Below, one piece after another: positions 11,844 through 25,754 of a stretch of DNA of 64,000 nt. Source of the DNA: Hexactinellida sp. DTS-2022 (Eukaryota > Porifera > Hexactinellida). Positions within the stretch are counted from its first letter, which is position 1, and every line of letters begins with the position of its first letter. The stretch spans positions 186,001 through 250,000 of the forward strand of contig JAPNXP010000005.1 in NCBI GenBank assembly GCA_028753945.1, in the 5' to 3' direction. Both the position numbers and the translations under genes were made by a program. The notes below the pieces were generated by a model. It had not been told where the DNA came from. It saw only the letters and a program-made list of their open reading frames with translations, and did no database searches.

Positions 11844-13648
11844 TATTTCCACACCTTTTAAAGTTTATTATACTATAAATCTGTGTATATTCATTCCTGA
11901 ACTAATAAGTAATCTTACATCTCAGTTCGAAATATATTCACCTATTCCATGCTTATGATTTGAGTGCTAATCATGGATACGGGTTTATTCAATAGGTATG
12001 TGTGTTATAGACCGTGAAATAAAGTGAATATAATATTTAACTATTGTTATTGACTCCAGCACGAAATTTAACATTCAAATTTCAGCTTTATGAAATCTTG
12101 ACTTATTCCATTTAGAACAACTGGTAGCTAGCTATAGAATTCTACATATACAAAATATTTGGCACAATGTACTACGTATTAATTTCAGTCCTTTCATTTC
12201 CCAATAAAACTATTGCATTTGTTCTAATCGTATATACTATGTAGGTGGTATGCCATCTGTTTCATCCTAACAACAAAACATAAAGCTGGAATGTGCTCTT
12301 ACTTGTATACATTCATTTGAGGTTTTTAAAACAGACTTAATTTGTTTGATATATATGTAATCGCCTTAACTGGCTTATATCAGAATGTTTGAATAATCTG
12401 CTTGTCTCACAACCTAGTGACAACACAGCTCAATTGGAATGTACCTGTTATATACTTACGGATATACTCCGGTTAATTATTAATTAATTATTTCAAATTA
12501 AGCTGCTGTTCCTATTTTAACGGAAAATCATTGTTCGCCAATATTTTCTAATTGTTCCTATAAATTGTCTTCGTATTCTGATAGATATGTGTTGTATCGG
12601 ATTTGCAGAAATTTGCCAGAAAAAATGAATTTCTGCTGCTGGAGACAAGCACTCGAGGGACTAACAAACGCTAAGAAATGATTGGTCAGCTAATAACTGA
12701 ATAACAGAGGTTAATTAGCGCTAAATGTGTAGCAGCTTGAGATTGGAATTGTCGCGCGTTTTGCAAATAAATATGTTACTTTCAATGAAAGTGGATACAG
12801 CTTGCGTGTATTGGAATTCCAATTATAGTAATTATATAGCTGTTTATTATTATTATTATAGCATATGGAGACATGTTTTATCGGCCTATCTCACTTCCGT
12901 TAGCATTTGTATTATCGCATTGAACCGACAAAATTAACATGAATTAAGTCATTTAACTATGTAGGTCATTTTAATGATTGAATTAATTTTCTTACAAAAA
13001 CATAATCGTGGGTGTATTATTATTTTTCGATTTGATGAAGCAATTTACTTATTAGCATGATGCAGTCGAATACAACAATTCGTTTAAGTATTACATAAAT
13101 GTTTTCTAATATTATTTAGCCACACAGTAGATTTTCCTCGGGTTAATATGTGAACTTTAATTTCCCTTATTTCTACATGTAATACTATTGATTTTGCAAT
13201 ATGTCAATGATTACATTATTATTATTAACTGCTACTTATATAATCTCCACATAATTAGGTGTAATAAAGGTTAATTACAATATTATGTAGTTTTATGAAA
13301 TTTACTTTAATGATATTACCTTATTGGTAGCCTTTACACTTATTTTATACTCTTGAATAAGAGAATATTTTATTTTAAACTTTCATTATTCTTTTGTTTG
13401 TTTACTTGCTTACAAGTTTACTTTACTTGTATTTATTTTTACAATTTCCCCTTGTTGTTATTGTTGTTTACTTGCTTACACTCTAAACTGTTAGCTAACA
13501 TTTGTTATTATTATTATTATTTAGCAAGTACAAAATACAAACAAACAATATTATCATAACAATATATACAACTAACCAATCCAATATGAGTTATATAACA
13601 AGCTTTGCAGCTAATAAAATAAACAAATAAACAACAAACAACTGTTGT

Positions 13649-16600
13649 CTAATCTTGATCATCTTCAGAGTCATCAAGTAACTAAAAACAAACAATTTAT
13701 TCAAACTACAATTCTTAATTCCTATAAATCTAAACCATATTTTCCAGAATTAATAATCAAAATTATTTCCAGAATTATGAATCCAAATACTCCCCCCTAT
13801 GACTAAGTCATATTGGCCCGATACATTAAACATTGGATTTAACGACACTCGTTTGGGCAGGCTAAAAGGTCACTAAATCCGAAAGTCTTTATTAGCGATT
13901 TGTCGCTAAAACCGATGTTTACTGTACAGTAGAAACTCGTTAGTACAACACGTTAATACGAACACTATTCAGTCCCCTTCAAAGCTCATTCAATACAAAT
14001 TATATTGGTTAAGACGATCGCATTTTGACGGTCCCCTGGTGTTCGTACTAACGAGCTTCTACTGTAGTATATATAACTAACTATGCTATAATTCCTTAAC
14101 AGGGCCTATAACACTCACAGGTTCGTCTCTCATCTTGAAGCTGTCCACCAGCCCGCTGCTCCTTCCACTGGAGCCGGTACCGCTGGACCTGGTGTACGCA
14201 CTGCCTCTTATCTTAAGAGGGGAGTTCCAGTTAGACCCCGCCCCCCTACTCCGGTTAGTCTGCTCGGCGCTAAGCTGCTCCTCCAGCTCGTCAACTTCCT
14301 GCTTGCTCTTGCGGTACTTTATCTTGAGAGCCTCGCACTCATTCATCTGTAGACAACAACAACAACAACAATAATAATAATAATAATATACAGTCAACTC
14401 CGCTTAATAGAGCCACCGGTTAATCGGTTCTTCCGCTTAATTGGGTCAAAATTTCACAGTATTTATAGGACAGAATTATAGTTTGGCTTTCAATATTTTC
14501 GGTTAATCGGTTTCTCCGCTTAATCGGATGAAAACAACCTGGTCCCGAGGTGGCTCTATTAAGCGGAGTTGACTGTACACTGCTTCCGTTAGCGTATAGG
14601 CCAATGAACCACTAGTAATTGGTCTATTGACAAGCCTACAACAGATCCTATCGGATATAACTCACGGTCTCATCATACTCTAGCTTAACACTCTTGTATT
14701 TCTTGGTAAGGATAGCAATCTCTTCGTTAATGCGTCTGTTTATCGCCATCTCCTCTTCCAGCTGAGCCTGCAGCTCTCTGCTCTTCCTATCGGCTCTACA
14801 CACATATAGTGTTAATAGCATATTATAGCAGTAGCTAGCTTAATAGCAGTAATAGCAGTTGTTAAATAGCTCTGTTAATACATAGTACAAACATAGTTAG
14901 TAGCATTAGCTAGCTTAATAAATTAGTACTAAGTAGCTCTGTTAATAGCAGTAATAGCAGTCTCTGTTAATAGCACTGTTCTGTTATTAGTACTGTCGAA
15001 ACCGGTTTTTTCCAACCAATTCTTTGCATGGAAATAGTATAGTAAAAAGATCCGATAGTTAGAATAAACCGATTGAAAATTTAACAAATTATAATTTCTA
15101 ACAGATTTAGAATAAATAGTAAGTTAGTAGAAAAAAGTTAAAAAAACCGGTTTCGACTGACTCTGTTAATACTTAACTTAATACTTAATAGGAAGGAACA
15201 CGGATAAGGGATATCGGTTAAGGAGTACAAGGTTAATTCCCCTAGCCTATACTAATGCATGCAAGTGACTCCGGTTAATACGAATTCCGGATAATACGAA
15301 CATATTAAGACAGTCCCCTTGTGTTCCTATTAACAGAGTCTACTGTATTTGTTTGTTACTAACTTTTTAATGTTTTTAGTGGAGTCCTTCTTTCCCTTTA
15401 TTTCTAACTCCAATGCCTCATCAAGTTCCCGTATCTACAAACAAAAGGTGTTAGTATCTATATACATTTGTTGTTGTTGTTGTTGTTGTTTACGATATGG
15501 TACCTTTTCTTCTAACTTCGTTATCTGTCGTTTCTGTAGTTTGACAGAAGAGTCGGTTGCCTCTTCCAACTGAGAGGTGAGTTCTCTCATTTGTCTGTCG
15601 CTCTGTGACTACAAACAATACATACCTATTGTACAGTACTGTTGCTATAGAGAGAATTCAGGGAATTATCCAGGAGCACGAGACGCTCCTTTTGGGGCAT
15701 GATTTTAAGAAAAAAATAATTAGGAGCGCGAAAAATTGGAATTTTCTCCTATACCGTAACATTAATTTGTGATTTAGCCGTATGGAAATTGGATCAGACC
15801 AGGATTAGGAGCGTATTTACAAATGCTTGTATAATACACTGAGGAAGAATAATAATATTGGCTTGTGCACCAAAATAGCTTTGAATTGTTTGGTTATTCA
15901 ATGATTGTGTTGTTAGTTGTTACCTTTTGTTTTTCTAATAACTGAATTTGCTCTTTCATTTGTAGATTATCAGCTGACTGTCTCGTCACCTACAAACAAT
16001 ACTGTATTAACACCTCTTATATGGAACTATAGATTTATAGTACCTAATTCCTTATACCAGCGATTCCTAACATTTTTCACCAGCGGACTCCTTATAGCAA
16101 ATACCAAATATTATGTGGACCCCTCCCATTATCCGTAATACAAATTTAGAGATATTGTGAAACATCATCGGGAACTGCATATAGTGTTCTTATACCCGGC
16201 ATAAAATACGTATATAGGGGTATATGGCAACCGTTTTCTAGTAGAATGTTCTTATACCCGGCACTACTGTATAACATTGGCATATATGTATATACACTAC
16301 TATACACTATACACTATACAGAGGTCACAAGTATTACTTTATCAACGGCGCCCTGGCACTTCTCATTAGCCTCCCGGTTGCTATTCTCCAGGTCCTCTAA
16401 CTCCTCCTCCATATCAGTTCTCTCCTCCTCCAGTTTCCGCTTCTGGGACTGCAGAGCTATAAGCGCAGCCTTGAGACTCGTGACCTCCGAGCCCAGCTCC
16501 CCCAGGTCTGTGTCCGTAGCTCTCTTGCTTCTGTCAGACTACACCGTATTGCATAGCACATAATATAGGATAGGATAGCACATAGTATAGTACAGTTAAC

Positions 16601-19600
16601 ATAGCGTGTAAGGTGTAAGGTATTATACGTATTAACCAAGGTTGCAACCGAATAGTTCAATAGTCAGTTGGACCAAATACTATATTTCCAAATACAGTAT
16701 AACCTCGTTAATACGAAATTCCGAGTAATAACATGTTGTTGTACGTATTATACGTAATACACCTATTATACAACTTAGATGTTTACATTATTATCCACAT
16801 AAATATATACTACTATATTATTTGGTAATTTCCTGTAACTAATAATGTAACATGTTTTTTGTACGAATTACACTTAATATGCTTACTATACCTACTATAA
16901 AGATATACCATCCAACACATGTACACACCATATTATATGTTTACACCTCAGCACTAATAAGTTAGCACATATATTGACACATGAAACCGTGTTTGTTACC
17001 TGAGCAATGTGAGACTTGAGATGGTCTATCTCTGACTGTAGTTCTGTGCATTTCTTGTCGCTTTTGAGAACAGCCGCTTTAATTTCTTCAGCCAATTTCT
17101 TCTCTTCTTCAATCGCTACGTTTGAATCCTATATAATTATACAGCTAGTTAGATGATTGGTTAAACAGCTAGTTAAATGATTAGTTAAACAACTAGTTAA
17201 TCAACTAGTTAGATGAAGAATTAAACAATAGTTGATGATTACTTAAGTTCAACTGTACACGTATATCGAATTTGAAGTTAAACAGCTAGTTAATTGATAG
17301 TTATTAAACAAATAGTAATTCCATTGTTTCAACATTATATCGATTTGTTAACTTACGTCTAGTTAATTGGTTCGTTATACGTTTGTTTGTTATATGGTTC
17401 GTTAAACAACTAGTTGATTGGATAGTTAGATAGCTTACCTTGAGTTGGTTTTGAGATCTTTTCAATTGCTTGGTGAGATCAACACTGAACTAAACAAACA
17501 AATCAATAGCTTAACAATCCTATATAGCATTATTGTACTAACTAATAACTACAGTATAACCTTTAGAAAGTGAACACCCTGGGGACAAGCCAAACGTTCA
17601 CTTTTGAGAGGTGTTCACTTTACATGATCTATCATAAATTGTGTCTAAAGCAATGGGAAAAATTGGGACCGAAAAAAGTGTTCATATTTTGGAGTTGTTC
17701 ATTTCTTGAAGGTGTTTACTTTTGGAGGTTTTACTGTAATAGCATTAGCATATAACTACCATAGCATTATACAATACTGCAACTAACTAACTAATAGCAT
17801 TACTGTAGTTACCTTTTTGAGCTGTTCCGTTTGGTCCTCTAGGTCCTGTACCTTGGCTTCGTTCCCTTTCTTGAGTCTCACTTGATCGTTCTTAGATCGA
17901 GACTCCTCCTCGAGAGAACCCTTGATTACCAACAGCTGTTTCTGATGGTTCTTTCTAGACATAGGAAACCAATTGTAACATTCGTATTTGCTGTTCATAC
18001 GCTAGTTATACACAGGCTTTTATCCCGGTAAAATTTTGGCGAACTTGAATTTAATTTGAGCTCGCTCACTCGCGCCTAAATTATTAATTTTCGCGCCTAG
18101 AAATTTTCTTATACGCGCCTAAATTACTCATTTAAGTTTATAGAGTATTCTCTAGATTTTCGCGCTTAAAAAAGTTTCCTTACAAATTATGCTCGTATTT
18201 TCATACTTTCTAGAATAATATCATTAATGTCACACCTTATATTTTCGAATTCCTCATCTTTCTCCAGCAGTTTTCTCTCCATCTCCTGTCTATACTGATT
18301 GTACTCCAGTTGCACCTTAAGTTGTTTAGCCTGCTCGGTGGTAAGATTAGTTTCCAGATCTTCAATATGTTCTAGCAGCTCTACCCGCTCCGATTCGAGT
18401 CTCTTATTGCTACGCTGCATTTCGAACTTGTTCATGCCCCTCTCGGACACCTGTTCCTGTAGACTCCGTAGCTCCTCGCTCAGGGAAGAGCTCTCTCGCT
18501 TAAGACTGTCATTGTACGCGTCTAGCTCGTCGTACTCCGTATGCAGCTTTAGGAACTAGTGGGTGCAACCGTATTAGCACTGGGCTGTATTGGTACCTTA
18601 CGTAGGGTATACCAAGTGTTGCTGTTTGATAAGTATTTATATTATGCTACACATGGCCTACTTAATATACGGCTAGATATGTCACCGAGAGGGCCATAAA
18701 ACGAGAAGGCCAGTTTCTAATTTTCATTTTAGGATAAACTATGCATCCTATTGTTGTTATTTGGGTTGTATATAGGGTAATCAACCATTGCGAGTCCATT
18801 AGAACCACTTTTGAGAATCTCAGATTTGTGCTTATACCCCTACTAACTAGCATATAAGTTATCCCCTACATAACAAGAGCCCTTACCTCTGTATTACAGT
18901 GCCTTATACCCCTACTAGCATATAAGTTATCCCCTACATAACAAGACCCCGTACCTCTGTATTACAGTGCCTTATACCCCTACTAGCATATAAGTTATCC
19001 CCTACATAACAAGACCCCGTACCTCTGTATTACAGTGCCTTATACCCCTACTAGCATATAAGTTATCCCCTACATAACAAGAGCCCGTACCTCTGTATTA
19101 TAGTGCCTTATACCCCTACTAGCTTATAAGTTATCCCCTACATAACAAGACCCCTTACCTCTGTATTACAGTGCCTTATACCCCTACTAGCATATAAGTT
19201 ATCCCCTACATAACAAGATCCCTTACCTCTGTATTGTAGTGCCTTATACCCCTACTAGCATATAAGTTATCCCCTACATAACAAGATCCCTTACCTCTGT
19301 ATTGTAGTGCCTTATACCCCTACTAGCATATAAGTTATCCCCTACATAACAAGATCCCTTACCTCTGTATTGTAGTGCCTTATACCCCTACTAGCATATA
19401 AGTTATCCCCTACATAACAAGATCCCTTACCTCTGTATTGTAGTGCCTTATACCCCTACTAGCATATAAGTTATCCCCTACATAACAAGATCCCTTACCT
19501 CTGTATTGTAGTGCCTTATACCCCTACTAGCATATAAGTTATCCCCTACATAACAAGACCCCGTACCTCTGTATTATAGTGCCTTATACCCCTACTAGCA

Positions 19601-22600
19601 TATAAGTTATCCCCTACATAACAAGACCCCGTACCTCTGTATTATAGTGCCTTATACCCCTACTAGCATATAAGTTATCCCCTACATAACAAGAGCCCTT
19701 ACCTCTGTATTATAGTGCCTTATACCCCTACTAGCATATAAGTTATCCCCTACATAACAAGACCTCGTACCTCTGTATTGTAGTGCCTTATACCCCTACT
19801 AACTAGCATATAAGTTATCCCCTACATAACAAGACCTCGTACCTCTGTATTGTAGTGCCTTATACCCCTACTAACTAGCATATAAGTTATCCCCTACATA
19901 ACAAGACCCCGTACCTCTGTATTATAGTGCCTTATACCCCTACTAGCATATAAGTTATCCCCTACATAACAAGAGCCCTTACCTCTGTATTATAGTGCCT
20001 TATACCCCTACTAGCATATAAGTTATCCCCTACATAACAAGACCTCGTACCTCTGTATTGTAGTGCCTTATACCCCTACTAGCATATAAGTTATCCCCTA
20101 CATAACAAGACCTCGTACCTCTGTATTACAGTGCCTTATACCCCTACTAGCATATAAGTTATCCCCTACATAACAAGAGCCCGTACCTCTGTATTACAGT
20201 GCCTTATACCCCTACTAGCATATAAGTTATCCCCTACATAACAAGAGCCCTTACCTCTGTATTACAGTGCCTTATACCCCTACTAGCATATAAGTTATCC
20301 CCTACATAACAAGAGCCCTTACCTCTGTATTATAGTGCCTTATACCCCTACTAGCATATAAGTTATCCCCTACATAACAAGAGCCCGTACCTCTGTATTA
20401 CAGTGCCTTATACCCCTACTAGCATATAAGTTATCCCCTACATAACAAGAGCCCGTACCTCTGTATTACAGTGCCTTATACCCCTACTAGCATATAAGTT
20501 ATCCCCTACATAACAAGACCTCGTACCTCTGTATTGTAGTGCCTTATACCCCTACTAGCATATAAGTTATCCCCTACATAACAAGAGCCCGTACCTCTGT
20601 ATTACAGTGCCTTATACCCCTACTAGCATATAAGTTATCCCCTACATAACAAGAGTCCTTACCTCTGTATTACAGTGCCTTATACCCCTACTAGCATATA
20701 AGTTATCCCCTACATAACAAGAGCCCTTACCTCTGTATTATAGTGCCTTATACCCCTACTAGCATATAAGTTATCCCCTACATAACAAGAGCCCGTACCT
20801 CTGTATTACAGTGCCTTATACCCCTACTAGCATATAAGTTATCCCCTACATAACAAGAGCCCTTACCTCTGTATTACAGTGCCTTATACCCCTACTAGCA
20901 TATAAGTTATCCCCTACATAACAAGAGCCCTTACCTCTGTATTACAGTGCCTTATACCCCTACTAGCATATAAGTTATCCCCTACATAACAAGACCACGT
21001 ACCTCTGTATTACAGTGCCTTATTCCCCTACTAGCATATAGGTTATCCCCTACATAACAAGAGCCCTTACCTCTGTATTATAGTGCCTTATACCCCTACT
21101 AGCATATAAGTTATCCCCTACATAACAAGACCCCGTACCTCTGTATTACAGTGCCTTATACCCCTACTAGCATATAAGTTATCCCCTACATAACAAGACC
21201 CCGTACCTCTGTATTATAGTGCCTTATACCCCTACTAGCATATAAGTTATCCCCTACATAACAAGACCCCGTACCTCTGTATTGTAGTGCCTTATACCCC
21301 TACTAGCTTATAAGTTATCCCCTACATAACAAGAGCCCGTACCTCTGTATTACAGTGCCTTATACCCCTACTAGCTTATAAGTTATCCCCTACATAACAA
21401 GACCCCGTACCTCTGTATTGTAGTGCCTTATACCCCTACTAGCATATAAGTTATCCCCTACATAACAAGACCTCGTACCTCTGTATTACAGTGCCTTATA
21501 CCCCTACTAGCATATAAGTTATCCCCTACATAACAAGACCCCGTACCTCTGTATTACAGTGCCTTATACCCCTACTAGCATATAAGTTATCCCCTACATA
21601 ACAAGACCCCGTACCTCTGTATTACAGTGCCTTATACCCCTACTAGCATATAAGTTATCCCCTACATAACAAGACCCCGTACCTCTGTATTACAGTGCCT
21701 TATACCCCTACTAGCATATAAGTTATCCCCTACATAACAAGACCTCGTACCTCTGTATTACAGTGCCTTATACCCCTACTAGCATATAAGTTATCCCCTA
21801 CATAACAAGAGCCCGTACCTCTGTATTATAGTGCCTTATACCCCTACTAGCATATAAGTTATCCCCTACATAACAAGAGCCCTTACCTCTGTATTGTAGT
21901 GCCTTATACCCCTACTAGCATATAAGTTATCCCCTACATAACAAGACCCCGTACCTCTGTATTACAGTGCCTTATACCCCTACTAGCATATAAGTTATCC
22001 CCTACATAACAAGACCCCGTACCTCTGTATTATAGTGCCTTATACCCCTACTAGCATATAAGTTATCCCCTACATAACAAGACCCCGTACCTCTGTATTA
22101 CAGTGCCTTATACCCCTACTAGCATATAAGTTATCCCCTACATAACAAGAGCCCTTACCTCTGTATTACAGTGCCTTATACCCCTACTAGCTTATAAGTT
22201 ATCCCCTACATAACAAGACCCCGTACCTCTGTATTACAGTGCCTTATACCCCTACTAGCATATAAGTTATCCCCTACATAACAAGACCCCGTACCTCTGT
22301 ATTACAGTGCCTTATACCCCTACTAGCATATAAGTTATCCCCTACATAACAAGACCCCGTACCTCTGTATTACAGTGCCTTATACCCCTACTAGCATATA
22401 AGTTATCCCCTACATAACAAGACCCCGTACCTCTGTATTACAGTGCCTTATACCCCTACTAGCATATAAGTTATCCCCTACATAACAAGACCCCGTACCT
22501 CTGTATTACAGTGCCTTATACCCCTACTAGCATATAAGTTATCCCCTACATAACAAGACCCCGTACCTCTGTATTGTAGTGCCTTATACCCCTACTAGCA

Positions 22601-25522
22601 TATAAGTTATCCCCTACATAACAAGACCCCGTACCTCTGTATTACAGTGCCTTATACCCCTACTAGCATATAAGTTATCCCCTACATAACAAGACCCCGT
22701 ACCTCTGTATTATAGTGCCTTATACCCCTACTAGCATATAAGTTATCCCCTACATAACAAGACCCCGTACCTCTGTATTACAGTGCCTTATACCCCTACT
22801 AGCATATAAGTTATCCCCTACATAACAAGAGCCCTTACCTCTGTATTACAGTGCCTTATACCCCTACTAGCTTATAAGTTATCCCCTACATAACAAGACC
22901 CCGTACCTCTGTATTACAGTGCCTTATACCCCTACTAGCATATAAGTTATCCCCTACATAACAAGACCCCGTACCTCTGTATTACAGTGCCTTATACCCC
23001 TACTAGCATATAAGTTATCCCCTACATAACAAGACCCCGTACCTCTGTATTACAGTGCCTTATACCCCTACTAGCATATAAGTTATCCCCTACATAACAA
23101 GACCCCGTACCTCTGTATTACAGTGCCTTATACCCCTACTAGCATATAAGTTATCCCCTACATAACAAGACCCCGTACCTCTGTATTACAGTGCCTTATA
23201 CCCCTACTAGCATATAAGTTATCCCCTACATAACAAGACCCCGTACCTCTGTATTGTAGTGCCTTATACCCCTACTAGCATATAAGTTATCCCCTACATA
23301 ACAAGACCCCGTACCTCTGTATTACAGTGCCTTATACCCCTACTAGCATATAAGTTATCCCCTACATAACAAGACCTCGTACCTCTGTATTACAGTGCCT
23401 TATACCCCTACTAGCATATAAGTTATCCCCTACATAACAAGAGCCCTTACCTCTGTATTGTAGTGCCTTATACCCCTACTAGCATATAAGTTATCCCCTA
23501 CATAACAAGACCCCGTACCTCTGTATTACAGTGCCTTATACCCCTACTAGCATATAAGTTATCCCCTACATAACAAGACCCCGTACCTCTGTATTGTAGT
23601 GCCTTATACCCCTACTAGCATATAAGTTATCCCCTACATAACAAGACCCCGTACCTCTGTATTACAGTGCCTTATACCCCTACTAGCATATAAGTTATCC
23701 CCTACATAACAAGACCTCGTACCTCTGTATTACAGTGCCTTATACCCCTACTAGCATATAAGTTATCCCCTACATAACAAGAGCCCTTACCTCTGTATTG
23801 TAGTGCCTTATACCCCTACTAGCATATAAGTTATCCCCTACATAACAAGACCCCGTACCTCTGTATTACAGTGCCTTATACCCCTACTAGCATATAAGTT
23901 ATCCCCTACATAACAAGACCCCGTACCTCTGTATTATAGTGCCTTATACCCCTACTAGCATATAAGTTATCCCCTACATAACAAGACCCCGTACCTCTGT
24001 ATTACAGTGCCTTATACCCCTACTAGCATATAAGTTATCCCCTACATAACAAGACCCCGTACCTCTGTATTACAGTGCCTTATACCCCTACTAGCATATA
24101 AGTTATCCCCTACATAACAAGACCCCGTACCTCTGTATTATAGTGCCTTATACCCCTACTAGCATATAAGTTATCCCCTACATAACAAGACCCCGTACCT
24201 CTGTATTACAGTGCCTTATACCCCTACTAGCATATAAGTTATCCCCTACATAACAAGACCCCGTACCTCTGTATTACAGTGCCTTATACCCCTACTAGCA
24301 TATAAGTTATCCCCTACATAACAAGACCCCGTACCTCTGTATTACAGTGCCTTATACCCCTACTAGCATATAAGTTATCCCCTACATAACAAGAGCCCGT
24401 ACCTCTGTATTATAGTGCCTTATACCCCTACTAGCATATAAGTTATCCCCTACATAACAAGAGCCCTTACCTCTGTATTATAGTGCCTTATACCCCTACT
24501 AGCATATAAGTTATCCCCTACATAACAAGACCCCGTACCTCTGTATTATAGTGCCTTATACCCCTACTAGCATATAAGTTATCCCCTACATAACAAGAGC
24601 CCTTACCTCTGTATTACAGTGCCTTATACCCCTACTAGCATATAAGTTATCCCCTACATAACAAGAGCCCTTACCTCTGTATTATAGTGCCTTATACCCC
24701 TACTAGCATATAAGTTATCCCCTACATAACAAGAGCCCGTACCTCTGTATTATAGTGCCTTATACCCCTACTAGCATATAAGTTATCCCCTACATAACAA
24801 GACCCCGTACCTCTGTATTACAGTGCCTTATACCCCTACTAGCATATAAGTTATCCCCTACATAACAAGACCCCGTACCTCTGTATTATAGTGCCTTATA
24901 CCCCTACTAGCATATAAGTTATCCCCTACATAACAAGACCCCGTACCTCTGTATTACAGTGCCTTATACCCCTACTAGCATATAAGTTATCCCCTACATA
25001 ACAAGACCCGTACCTCTGTATTACAGTGCCTTATACCCCTACTAGCATATAAGTTATCCCCTACATAACAAGACCCGTACCTCTGTATTGTAGTGCCTGG
25101 CTTCCTTCATGCCTTCCTGACACTCCTCTTCCTTCCTGTCGAACTTTAGTTTCCATTCTGCGAACTGTGTGTCTACCTTTCTCTGTTTCTTCTCCAGATT
25201 AGCAGTCGCCCCGTTTGCCTAACAGTGCAATATAACTATAGCAGTCTCGAGAGAGATAATACATGATATACTACATACGGGCATTCGAATGTTAGGTAAC
25301 GTAATACAGTGGATGCCGGATATAAGAACATGCAGGTTATAAGAACATTATATGCAGTTCCCGACGATATTCTTTAACCGGCATCCACTGTATCCCGAAA
25401 TTATACACCAAAAATCACACTTTTTCACCATTTTGTAATATATAAACGATGGCCTGTCACACATTGGATTATGAGCTTTGCATAACGTATGAACTCTCCC
25501 CATGATCCCACAATAAGTTGTC

Positions 25523-25554
<32 letters not shown>

Positions 25555-25701
25555 GGGGCTATTCAAACGTTAAGTAGTGAAACACCATCTGTTTACATTA
25601 CAACTAGGTCAAAAGGGTAACGTAGGGACGGGATCTAATTTTCGGGAATTTGCATAACGTAACATTGAACGTCCCCTAACAACGACAACGACAACAACGA
25701 C

Positions 25702-25754
<53 letters not shown>

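Larger units (their letters stand above)
10328..13648. other. Intergenic region between the Rho-like gene start and the myosin 3' end
   Basis: About 3.3 kb with no supportable gene. It holds a family A element (10503-10656), a fragment of family D (about 11046-11089), a partial L-type repeat (about 11100-11242) and a complete family D element (11697-11843). The rest is AT-rich and I see no structure in it. The myosin 3' UTR must lie at the right end. Confidence 0.6.

Noticed and set aside
12725..12937. 70-residue open frame in the intergenic region
   Set aside because: No codon bias or domain, AT-rich, no promoter or partner exon.
18829..25098. Regular array resembling CRISPR
   Set aside because: Whole units repeat with no unique spacers, the DNA is eukaryotic, and the array lies in an intron and continues into an exon.
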